Shown here: piece after piece, positions 1 through 4,935 of the stretch
Layout of the letters: each line of letters opens with the position of its first letter
Position numbering within the stretch: position 1 is the stretch's first letter
Origin: CAZYXZ01 sp964651395
Lineage (GTDB): Bacteria; Actinomycetota; Actinomycetes; BP-191
Length of the DNA stretch: 6,873 nucleotides
Reading direction: 5' to 3'
Assembly: GCA_964651395.1 (NCBI GenBank)
Contig: CAZYXZ010000107.1
Span: 1 to 6,873, forward strand
The notes under the pieces: model-generated
Databases searched by the model: none
What the model was told of the DNA's origin: nothing
Seen by the model: only the letters and a program-made list of their open reading frames with translations
Made by a program: the position numbers and the translations under genes

Positions 1-347
1 CGTACGTCGGGATGGCCGAAGTGGCGCAGCAGCCACCACGCGCGCGACGCGGGACCGAGGTCGCCGTCGTCGTACACGACGACGGAACGCCGCGCGGTGA
101 CGCCGGCGCGGCGCATGGCGGCCTCGAAGTCGGCCGGGTCGGGCAGCGGGTGCCGCCCGCCGTCGCCGGCCGCCGACGCCAGCTCGCGGTCGAGGTCGAC
201 GAACACCGCACCGGGGATGTGGCCTTCGGCGTAGCTCTCCGCGCCGGGCGGTCCCATGAGCCGCCAGCGGACGTCGAGCAGCACCGGCTCTTGCGACCAG
301 GCGATGTCCTGCGCGAGCTGCGCGACGTCGATCAGCGGCCCGGCCAT
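1..347 (-). CDS. sseA: Thiosulfate/3-mercaptopyruvate sulfurtransferase, N-terminal part (cut by the window edge)
   Basis: Rhodanese-type enzyme that moves sulfane sulfur from thiosulfate or 3-mercaptopyruvate to an acceptor such as cyanide or a thiol. It is cytoplasmic and acts in sulfur and cysteine metabolism. The 115 visible residues are a rhodanese first domain: LLDVRW (23-28), a Y..GHIPGAVFVDLD stretch (39-52), GRHPLP (64-69), VVVYDD (89-94) and SRAWWLLR (101-108). In two-domain sulfurtransferases this first domain is usually inactive and the catalytic cysteine loop lies in the second domain, here beyond the left edge, so activity cannot be checked. The ATG at 347-345 is the only sensible start; no strong Shine-Dalgarno sequence precedes it, and the upstream stop codon is only 10 bp away, which suggests translation coupled to the TIMP-like gene. 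It appears to be the fourth gene of a minus-strand operon. The family call is firm; thiosulfate versus mercaptopyruvate preference is not resolved. Confidence 0.9.
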   Translation of the reverse strand, partial: MAGPLIDVAQLAQDIAWSQEPVLLDVRWRLMGPPGAESYAEGHIPGAVFVDLDRELASAAGDGGRHPLPDPADFEAAMRRAGVTARRSVVVYDDGDLGPASRAWWLLRHFGHPDV

Positions 348-357
348 GCCGGCAACG

Positions 358-1119
358 CTAGTCGGTCGGCGGAGTGGCTCCGGGAGACCTGCGGTTCCGC
401 CAGATCAGATAGCCGGTCAGGGCCAGCGCCGCGCCGACCACGGCGCCCTCGGCTGCCTTGGCCGCGGTGGACTGACCGCGGTCCTCCGGCGTGACGATGG
501 CGACGGTCGGCGTCGCCGACGGCGACTCGCTCGGCGTCTCGGCGGCGATGAGCGACGCGCTCGGGCTCGGGTCGTCCGGGGACGGCGCCAATGACGGCGA
601 GCGCGACGGACGGCTGGGCGTCGGCGACGGCGGCTTCGACGGCGAGGTGGACGGCGACGGCGCCGCCTTCAGCTCGTCGCGCACGATCGCGGCCTTGGCC
701 TCGACGTCGGTCTGGCTCGACTGGCCGCAGCTGTAGACGTTGTTCGAGCCGTGCTCGAACACCAGGATCGGTTTGCCCACCTCGAAGGTGATCCCGCAGG
801 CGGCGGAGTTGTTGCCGGCCGTCGCGATCGTGCGCGGATCCGGGACGCTGCCCTTCAGCCGGTCGCGCACGTCGATGTCGTACTCCTTGTTGGAGTAGTC
901 GTAGCCGGGCTCTGCGGACGGCCCGGTGCTGCGCTCCGCGGTCACGGTCCCGACGTAGATCGAGGACGCGCTGTGCGCCTCCGCGCGGATCGCCGCCTCC
1001 TGGCTCTCGTAGCCGACGCACGAGCAGGCCCAGGCCGTGCCCGACATGACGGGCACCAGCCCGCCGGCCACGACGAGCGCGGCGAGGACGCGCAGGAGGA
1101 ATCGATGCATGGGTTCCAT
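358..1119 (-). CDS. Secreted, membrane-anchored TIMP/NTR-like protein with Ser/Pro stalk
   Basis: A 253-residue protein of unknown function. Residues 1-31 form a Sec signal peptide (positive start, hydrophobic 9-24, AWA end), so the mature protein would begin at Cys32 with C-S-C. A globular domain follows (32-150) with exactly four cysteines: 32, 34, 108, 131. The mature CxC start and the later ACGITF and YSCG motifs match the tissue-inhibitor-of-metalloproteinase/netrin (NTR) pattern. In TIMPs, Cys1 pairs with Cys70 and Cys3 with Cys99, close to the 76 and 97 spacings here. Residues 153-205 are a Ser/Pro/Thr stalk; 226-240 is a transmembrane helix followed by RNRR, placing the domain outside the cell. 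The ATG at 1119 is chosen, but Met4 (ATG at 1110) is equally possible. It lies 15 bp after one gene and 10 bp before sseA. Inhibitor activity is inference; the lipobox reading (AWAC) is poor. Confidence 0.85.
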   Translation of the reverse strand: MEPMHRFLLRVLAALVVAGGLVPVMSGTAWACSCVGYESQEAAIRAEAHSASSIYVGTVTAERSTGPSAEPGYDYSNKEYDIDVRDRLKGSVPDPRTIATAGNNSAACGITFEVGKPILVFEHGSNNVYSCGQSSQTDVEAKAAIVRDELKAAPSPSTSPSKPPSPTPSRPSRSPSLAPSPDDPSPSASLIAAETPSESPSATPTVAIVTPEDRGQSTAAKAAEGAVVGAALALTGYLIWRNRRSPGATPPTD

Positions 1120-1125
1120 GATGCT

Positions 1126-1139
1126 TCTGACGCGTCAGA
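1126..1139. repeat. 14-bp perfect palindrome at a gene junction
   Basis: TCTGACGCGTCAGA is its own reverse complement. It covers the stop codon of the minus-strand gene ending at 1135 and lies just upstream of the ATG at 1119. It could be a protein-binding site or, in RNA, a very tight hairpin; neither is shown by the sequence. It shares CTGAC/GTCAG half-sites with the inverted repeats at 2014-2055 and 2741-2762. Confidence 0.5.
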
Positions 1140-2031
1140 TCGCCGTGAGGTTCACGCTGCCGGGGGTGGCGCGCCAGTGCACGGAGCGGTCACCTTGTTT
1201 GACCGTGATCCAGGCGTGCACCTCGTACGTCGTCGGGTCGAGCTTGAACCCCTGGTACAGCGGCTGGCACGTCCGCAGCACGAGGGTGCGGAACGGGATC
1301 GAGACCTCTTCGTCTGCCTCGATCTCGTAGCGCTGCGGCCGTTCGTCGAACCTCGGATAGGCCACCGCTCCCGCCTCGCCGGACGTGGCACGCACGACCA
1401 CGGCCGTCGGGTGCTCCTCGTTCGTGATGACGACGACGGTGCTCCGCGAGCCGTTCCGGATCACGAGCCAGCCGGGCAGCGTCGCCCCCGTGCGCACGGA
1501 TTCCGGCACATCTGCGACCTCGACCGTCACACCGGCGGGGGGCTCGGCGTACTTGAGGTGGCTGAGCCGGTAGTCCGGCCGGTCGCACCGGGGGTCCGGG
1601 TAGTCGTGGCGCGCAGGGCCGACAGTCAGGTGGATCGGCGCGGACACCGCGCGGTCGAACCGGTGCGACGCCGAGTGCACGACGATGACGTCGAGGGCCG
1701 TGGTGATCCGCGGGATGCGGAACCAGTAGTTGCCCGCCAGCTGGCTGCCCGTCACGGTCTTCGCGACGTAGTGGTACGGCCCGGCCCGATCGCGCACGAA
1801 CAGACCGACCGTCTCGCCGTTGACCAGGCAGTTGTCGAACCACAGGTAGCCGCTGACGTCGACGGCGTTGCCCGCGGGCACGCTCCACAGCGACGGCGTC
1901 GCGGACAGGCGCGGCTGGGTGCGCACCCCGCCGCACTCCGGCTTCGCTGGCTGCGCGTTCGCTCCAGCGGGAACGAGCAGGACGGCGAGCACAGCCAGCG
2001 CGAGTCGTCGCATGCCTGACAGATACGACAT
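1135..2031 (-). CDS. Secreted four-cysteine protein with two Ig-like domains (paralogue A)
   Basis: A 298-residue exported protein of unknown function. MSYLSGMRRL plus a hydrophobic stretch (9-23) ending in GANA is a Sec signal peptide, with cleavage near residue 26. The mature part has four cysteines (33, 68, 149, 255) and no membrane anchor. Residues about 40-137 look like an Ig-like beta-sandwich; about 165-278 has the layout of a BsuPI-like domain (LPGWLVIRN, then a helix-free strand-rich stretch, ADEEVSIPF and DPTTYEVHAWITV). Order, cysteine spacing and many motif positions agree with the protein at 2777-3685, so the two are probably paralogues. Start choice: AGGAGG at 2048-2043 stands 11 nt from ATG 2031 and only 2 nt from GTG 2040, while ATG 2013 is too far; ATG 2031 is preferred. 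It is second gene of the minus-strand operon, 18 bp after the preceding gene. Any inhibitor or binding role is inference. Confidence 0.85.
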   Translation of the reverse strand: MSYLSGMRRLALAVLAVLLVPAGANAQPAKPECGGVRTQPRLSATPSLWSVPAGNAVDVSGYLWFDNCLVNGETVGLFVRDRAGPYHYVAKTVTGSQLAGNYWFRIPRITTALDVIVVHSASHRFDRAVSAPIHLTVGPARHDYPDPRCDRPDYRLSHLKYAEPPAGVTVEVADVPESVRTGATLPGWLVIRNGSRSTVVVITNEEHPTAVVVRATSGEAGAVAYPRFDERPQRYEIEADEEVSIPFRTLVLRTCQPLYQGFKLDPTTYEVHAWITVKQGDRSVHWRATPGSVNLTAI

Positions 2032-2055
2032 ACGGCGCACCGCCTCCTGTCAGGC
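2014..2055 (-). promoter_or_regulatory. Inverted repeat enclosing the ribosome-binding site and start of the gene at 1135-2031
   Basis: Read on the minus strand, GCCTGACAG (2055-2047) and CTGTCAGGC (2022-2014) are perfect 9-bp complementary arms with a 24-nt loop. The 5' arm includes the stop codon of the preceding gene (2052-2050). The loop contains most of the AGGAGG (2048-2043) and the ATG at 2031. Inside the loop GGCG (2044-2041), GTG and CGCC (2037-2034) can form a second small hairpin between the Shine-Dalgarno and the ATG. In mRNA this could hide the start site until ribosomes finishing the upstream gene open the stem, a form of translational coupling. The complementarity is seen directly; the regulatory role is inference. 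Confidence 0.45.
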
Positions 2056-2703
2056 CGGCTCCGGGTACTCGCCCTCGCCGGTCACGACGACCACGTCAGC
2101 GCCGAAGCGCTCGTCGAAGCGTGCTTGCTGCGGGTCGCGCTCGACTACGTTGATGAACACCCTGTTCGCGACGACGTCGACGCCGGCGGTGGTGAGATTC
2201 AGTCCGATCTCGCGCGCAAAGGCGGCTGCCTGGCCCTGGACCTGCCGGAGGACCTTCATCGGGTGAGCGCGTGCCACGACGCAGAGTGGCCCGTCGAAGC
2301 GGGCCCGCAGCGCGGCGTCGTGCCGCTCGACGTCGCCGGTGAAAGCAACGTGGATCACCTGGGCGTGCACCGGGCTCGGGGGGCTGTACCAGGCACCCGC
2401 GAACTGAGGGTCGTCCTTGAGGAGCGCCTCACTCGGCCACGACTCGACGTCGCTCTTCGACGCCGGCGGCCACCCACCCCCGGGCGCCGCACACTCGACC
2501 CCCGGCTCCGTCGTGCCCGGGCCGACGGTCGAGTGCACGGTGGCGACCGGCGGAGGAGCGCCATCACGATTGGCACGAAGCGCCAACGGGACGGCCACGG
2601 CCAGTGCGACGGGGGCCATGACGGCGACCGCGATCGCCCAAGGACGGCGCGCGCGTACCAACGACGTCACCTCCAGGTCATGTCCTGGCGTCGATGCTTC
2701 CAT
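2050..2703 (-). CDS. Membrane-anchored extracellular protein with a doubled beta-alpha-beta unit
   Basis: A 217-residue protein of unknown function and probably first gene of the minus-strand operon. A short basic cytoplasmic start (RARR, 17-20) precedes one transmembrane helix (22-42); the rest should lie outside the cell. A Pro/Gly/Thr-rich linker (48-80) leads to a domain with two similar halves: VIHVAFTGDVERHDAALRAR (116-135) ending in CVVAR, and RVFINVVERDPQQARFDERF (181-200) ending in VVVV. Each reads as strand, helix, strand. The GVDVVANRV motif (174-182) recalls prodomains of secreted chymotrypsin-like proteases such as streptogrisins, but no protease domain follows. Cysteines are at 71 and 141. 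ATG 2703 has only a modest AGG upstream; TTG at 2661 has a perfect GGAGGT 7 nt away and would remove 14 residues, so the true start is uncertain. The coding call is firm; the fold is a suggestion. Confidence 0.8.
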   Translation of the reverse strand: MEASTPGHDLEVTSLVRARRPWAIAVAVMAPVALAVAVPLALRANRDGAPPPVATVHSTVGPGTTEPGVECAAPGGGWPPASKSDVESWPSEALLKDDPQFAGAWYSPPSPVHAQVIHVAFTGDVERHDAALRARFDGPLCVVARAHPMKVLRQVQGQAAAFAREIGLNLTTAGVDVVANRVFINVVERDPQQARFDERFGADVVVVTGEGEYPEPA

Positions 2704-2776
2704 GTGTGCCTGCCAGGTAACCCGCGATCCGGGGCAGGATGGTCAGGATGTCCTCGCTGACCCTGAAGGAGCGCGC
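2704..2776. promoter_or_regulatory. Divergent intergenic control region
   Basis: These 73 bp separate the minus-strand operon starting at 2703 from the plus-strand gene at 2777 and must hold both promoters unless transcription enters from elsewhere. Visible elements are an inverted repeat GGTCAG-N10-CTGACC (2741-2762), a small near-palindrome CCTGCCAGG (2709-2717) next to the minus-strand start, and AAGGAG (2766-2771), the ribosome-binding site of the plus-strand gene, 5 nt from its ATG. No convincing -35/-10 pair can be named in either direction. The repeat is well placed to act as a shared operator, but that is inference. Confidence 0.4.
2741..2762. repeat. Inverted repeat GGTCAG-N10-CTGACC, possible operator
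   Basis: The two 6-bp arms (2741-2746 and 2757-2762) are exact reverse complements separated by 10 nt, so the half-site centres are about 16 bp apart. It ends 3 bp before the AAGGAG ribosome-binding site of the gene at 2777. The arms contain the same GTCAG/CTGAC core seen at 1126-1139 and 2014-2055. Such short arms can occur by chance in GC-rich DNA. Confidence 0.35.
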
Positions 2777-3685
2777 ATGCGCCGGATCGTTCCCCTCGCC
2801 CTGACCGCAGCCGCCCTCATGCTCGGTACGCCGGCCGATGCCGCCCCGGCAGGGTGCGGCCCGCTGCGCGACCCGCGCGTCTCGCTCAACGGTTCGTCGT
2901 CGTTCGTCGACACGCGACGTCCGGGCAAGGTCTGGCTCGGCGGCAGCACGTGGTGGGGGACCTGCCCCGTCGGTGGCATCCCCGTCACGCTGCTGCAGTC
3001 GACGGGTGGGACATTCAGCCCCATCGCCACGACGACGTCGCGTGCTGACGGCACCTACGGCTTCCCCGGGCGCGCCGTCCCGCGCACGACCGACTTCATG
3101 GTCACCACGAGCTCGACCAACAGCACGCCTGGCACGAAGTCGCAGATCTGGCACGTCTCCGTGAGCGCGAACCCGACGTGGCAGGAGTCGTGCGGCAACA
3201 CCTCGTTCCTGCCGCCGCTCAGTGCGTTCCCCGAGCTCGAGCTGGAGCTCGACGTCACCGACACGTCCGTCGACTGGGGCAAGCCGGTGCCGGCCACTCT
3301 GACGCTGACCAACGTCTCCGACTCCGGTCTTGCCCTTGCGGTGCGTTCCGCGCCGTGGCTGTGGCTGACCAACCGGCTCAACGGTGAGCGTTGGGGCATC
3401 CGCGGCGGGTCGGCCGGCAGCCGGCACGTGCTCGCACCCGACCAGTCCGTGTCCTGGCCGGTGAGCATCCCGACCCGCCGCTGCCAGGAGCCGACCTTCG
3501 GCCAGCCGCTGCACAGCGGCGAGCAGTACCGCGCCAGCGTGGCGCTCGCCGTACAGCTGGGTACGCCGACCCGCTGGCTGACGGCGACCGACTCCTCCAT
3601 CGTGCAGGCCGGGTCGACGTCCGGCACGGGCACCGGCCAGAGCAGCAGCGGCGGCAGCTCGTCGCAGACCACGAGTCAGGGCTAG
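2777..3685 (+). CDS. Secreted four-cysteine protein with two Ig-like domains and a Ser/Gly/Thr tail (paralogue B)
   Basis: A 302-residue exported protein of unknown function. The start ATG at 2777 follows AAGGAG by 5 nt, and residues 1-23 are a clear signal peptide (MRRIVPLALTAAALM, then DAA). Mature cysteines are at 27, 63, 139 and 236, matching those of the protein at 1135-2031 with gaps of 36, 76 and 97 against 35, 81 and 106. Residues about 34-130 resemble a bacterial Ig-like domain (PVTLLQSTGGTF, RADGTYGF). Residues about 155-262 resemble a BsuPI-like domain (VPATLTLTNVSDSGLALAV, then VLAPDQSVSWPV and LHSGEQYRASVAL). The end (279-302) is a disordered Ser/Thr/Gly/Gln tail with no anchor or LPxTG motif, and paralogue A lacks it. 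It is transcribed away from the minus-strand operon and runs directly into the sigma operon's last gene, sharing CTAG at the stops. The role is unknown; the inhibitor-like fold is only a pattern match. Confidence 0.87.
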   Translation: MRRIVPLALTAAALMLGTPADAAPAGCGPLRDPRVSLNGSSSFVDTRRPGKVWLGGSTWWGTCPVGGIPVTLLQSTGGTFSPIATTTSRADGTYGFPGRAVPRTTDFMVTTSSTNSTPGTKSQIWHVSVSANPTWQESCGNTSFLPPLSAFPELELELDVTDTSVDWGKPVPATLTLTNVSDSGLALAVRSAPWLWLTNRLNGERWGIRGGSAGSRHVLAPDQSVSWPVSIPTRRCQEPTFGQPLHSGEQYRASVALAVQLGTPTRWLTATDSSIVQAGSTSGTGTGQSSSGGSSSQTTSQG

Positions 3686-4362
3686 CCAGAGTCTGCCGCG
3701 CTGTCGTGGACGACGAGCCCGTCCGCCACACGCATCAGTTCGTCGTCCGGGACCTGCGGTGCTCCGTCCATCGCGTGGCCGCCCACGCTCAGGATCAGCC
3801 CCGGCTGCTCGACCCACAGCAGGAAGGCGATGTCGGGTGCGCCGAGCGCGGTGAGCTTGTGCGATAGCACGGCCTCGTGGCCGCGCACCGTGAGATTGCG
3901 CGCGCTCCGCGTGGGGTTGCCGGACAGCGCGGTGGCAAGCAGGCCGATGCCGGCGCTCGTGTCCACGTGCGCCACGCGCACGCTCAGCCGCCAGCTGACG
4001 CCTTCGAACTGGGCGTCGCGGGTACGGACGGTGCGGATCGCCCGCTCGTTCAGCCCAACAGCCGCATTGAGCGACTGGCCGTCGACGACGCCGACGAAAC
4101 GTTGGCCGTCCGGCACGTAGGTGATCTCCACTTCGCCGTCGATCGACGGACCCGCCGGCCGCACAGTGTCGCCGTCGCCGCTCTTCGGCAGCAGAACCGT
4201 CGCGCACGTGATCCCGAGGACGGCCGCCGCCGCGACGAGCTGGTACCGGCGGCGGCGCGCGTGAGCGGCGGCGACCCGCGGTAGCAGCGGCGCCTCGAGG
4301 GTGACGTCGGCGACCGCATCGGTGAACGCCGTCCGCAGACGGTCTTCCAGCTGCGTGCTCAT
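3682..4362 (-). CDS. One-pass membrane protein coupled to the SigE-family sigma factor (putative anti-sigma or sensor partner)
   Basis: A 226-residue protein. Residues 1-39 are cytoplasmic and end in a basic ARRRRY stretch; 41-59 is a transmembrane helix; 60-226 is extracellular, mostly strand-like, with no recognised domain. The ATG at 4362-4360 overlaps the sigma factor's stop codon as ATGA (4362-4359), a classic arrangement for translational coupling and equal output of two interacting proteins. No zinc-binding HxxxCxxC motif is present, so it is not a standard ZAS-type anti-sigma factor; the only cysteine (53) lies in the membrane. Many SigE-family sigma genes in actinobacteria are followed by this kind of short-cytoplasmic-tail membrane protein, so a role in sensing an outside signal and holding the sigma factor is likely but inferred. 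No ribosome-binding site of its own is evident. Its stop codon overlaps that of the convergent secreted-protein gene. Confidence 0.85.
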   Translation of the reverse strand: MSTQLEDRLRTAFTDAVADVTLEAPLLPRVAAAHARRRRYQLVAAAAVLGITCATVLLPKSGDGDTVRPAGPSIDGEVEITYVPDGQRFVGVVDGQSLNAAVGLNERAIRTVRTRDAQFEGVSWRLSVRVAHVDTSAGIGLLATALSGNPTRSARNLTVRGHEAVLSHKLTALGAPDIAFLLWVEQPGLILSVGGHAMDGAPQVPDDELMRVADGLVVHDSAADSG

Positions 4363-4862
4363 TCGGGCACCGTCGTTTCGTCGAAGGCGGGAGCCAGTAC
4401 GCCGCGCAGGCGGTCCAGCCCCCGCGAGACCTGGCTCTTGACCGTGCCGGGACTGCAACCCATCGCGGCGGCTGTGTCGGCCTCACTGAGGTCGTCGTAG
4501 TAGCGGAGCACCACGGCGACCCGTTGCCGAGGAGGCAGTGCGGCCAGCGCACTGAACAAGGCGTCTCGTACGACGACCCGCTGCGTCTCGTCGGGCACCG
4601 CACGCGACGGCGGGTCGGGGACGGGAACGGGATCACGGCGCCGGCGGTCATTCATGGCGGCGTTGACCATCGCCCGGCGTACGTAGGCCTCGGGCTGGTC
4701 CGGTGCCGACCTTCGCCAGCGGCGGTAGCTGCGCTCCAGCGCCCCTTGCAGCAGATCCTCCGCCGCGGCTCGATCGCCCGCGCTGAGCAGCAGTGCAGAG
4801 CGCAGCATCGCCGTGCCCCGGCTGGCCACGAACTCGCCGAACTCCTCACGCGTGGTGCTCAA
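4359..4862 (-). CDS. SigE-family RNA polymerase sigma factor (ECF type)
   Basis: A 167-residue alternative sigma factor that would direct RNA polymerase to a stress or envelope regulon. Region 2 covers about residues 8-75 (RSALLLSAGDRAAAEDLLQG, then SYRRW and PEAYVRRAMVN, typical of the actinobacterial SigE family). A short Pro-rich linker (78-90) leads to region 4 (about 100-155: ALPPRQRVAVVLRYYDDLSE, then AAAMGCSPGTVKSQVSRGL with the DNA-binding helix-turn-helix). The length is normal and there is no C-terminal extension. The start is an uncommon TTG at 4862-4860: AGGAGG (4872-4867) stands 4 nt upstream, and the next in-frame Met is residue 19, inside region 2, so TTG is the only good choice. 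It is cotranscribed with the membrane protein downstream. A candidate promoter at 4883-4910 suggests it reads its own promoter. Confidence 0.95.
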   Translation of the reverse strand: MSTTREEFGEFVASRGTAMLRSALLLSAGDRAAAEDLLQGALERSYRRWRRSAPDQPEAYVRRAMVNAAMNDRRRRDPVPVPDPPSRAVPDETQRVVVRDALFSALAALPPRQRVAVVLRYYDDLSEADTAAAMGCSPGTVKSQVSRGLDRLRGVLAPAFDETTVPE

Positions 4863-4866
4863 ACGG

Positions 4867-4872
4867 CCTCCT
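4867..4872 (-). promoter_or_regulatory. Shine-Dalgarno that fixes a TTG start
   Basis: AGGAGG on the minus strand, 4 nt before TTG 4862-4860 of the sigma factor. It is a full match to the anti-Shine-Dalgarno core and is the reason the unusual start codon is accepted. Confidence 0.75.
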
Positions 4873-4882
4873 CGTCACCCCA

Positions 4883-4910
4883 CTAGACACCCGAAGCGGG
4901 TAGAAGGTTG
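4883..4910 (-). promoter_or_regulatory. Candidate ECF-type promoter of the sigma operon
   Basis: On the minus strand CAACC (4910-4906) and TGTCTAG (4889-4883) are separated by 16 nt. This resembles the AAC-type -35 and CGTC/GTCTA-type -10 elements read by many ECF sigma factors. The -10 element lies about 20 bp before the TTG start, leaving a short leader that still holds the AGGAGG. A small inverted repeat, ACCCG-AAG-CGGGT (4889-4901), sits between the two elements. Autoregulation is common for ECF operons, but this assignment rests on motif resemblance only. The same 73-bp gap (4863-4935) must also serve the plus-strand gene at 4936, for which I see no clear promoter. Confidence 0.4.
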
Positions 4911-4935
4911 AGACCAGACCTTGGGAGGTCATGCA

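Noticed and set aside
500..665. Repetitive GACGGCG-type DNA
   Set aside because: It encodes the Ser/Pro stalk of the TIMP-like protein and is explained by biased codons, not by a tandem-repeat element.
1017..1032. Lipoprotein lipobox at AWAC in the TIMP-like protein
   Set aside because: Trp at position -2 and Ala at -3 fit a lipobox poorly, and the protein already has a C-terminal membrane helix. The C-S-C mature start is better explained by the TIMP/NTR pattern.
751..2019. A 422-codon plus-strand open frame
   Set aside because: It is antisense to two well-supported minus-strand genes with signal peptides, and its product is Arg/Gly/His-rich low-complexity sequence with no recognisable motif.
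2719..2744. Possible ECF promoter (AACC...GGTC) for the plus-strand gene at 2777
   Set aside because: The spacing between AACC and GTC is 19 nt against 17 nt in the sigma-operon candidate, and the -10 match is weak, so the gene cannot be placed in the sigma regulon on this evidence.
2678..4651. A 657-codon open frame on the minus strand
   Set aside because: It lies antisense to the secreted-protein gene at 2777-3685 and out of frame with the sigma and membrane-protein genes. Its product is Arg/Ala-rich without domains, as expected for a GC-rich shadow frame.
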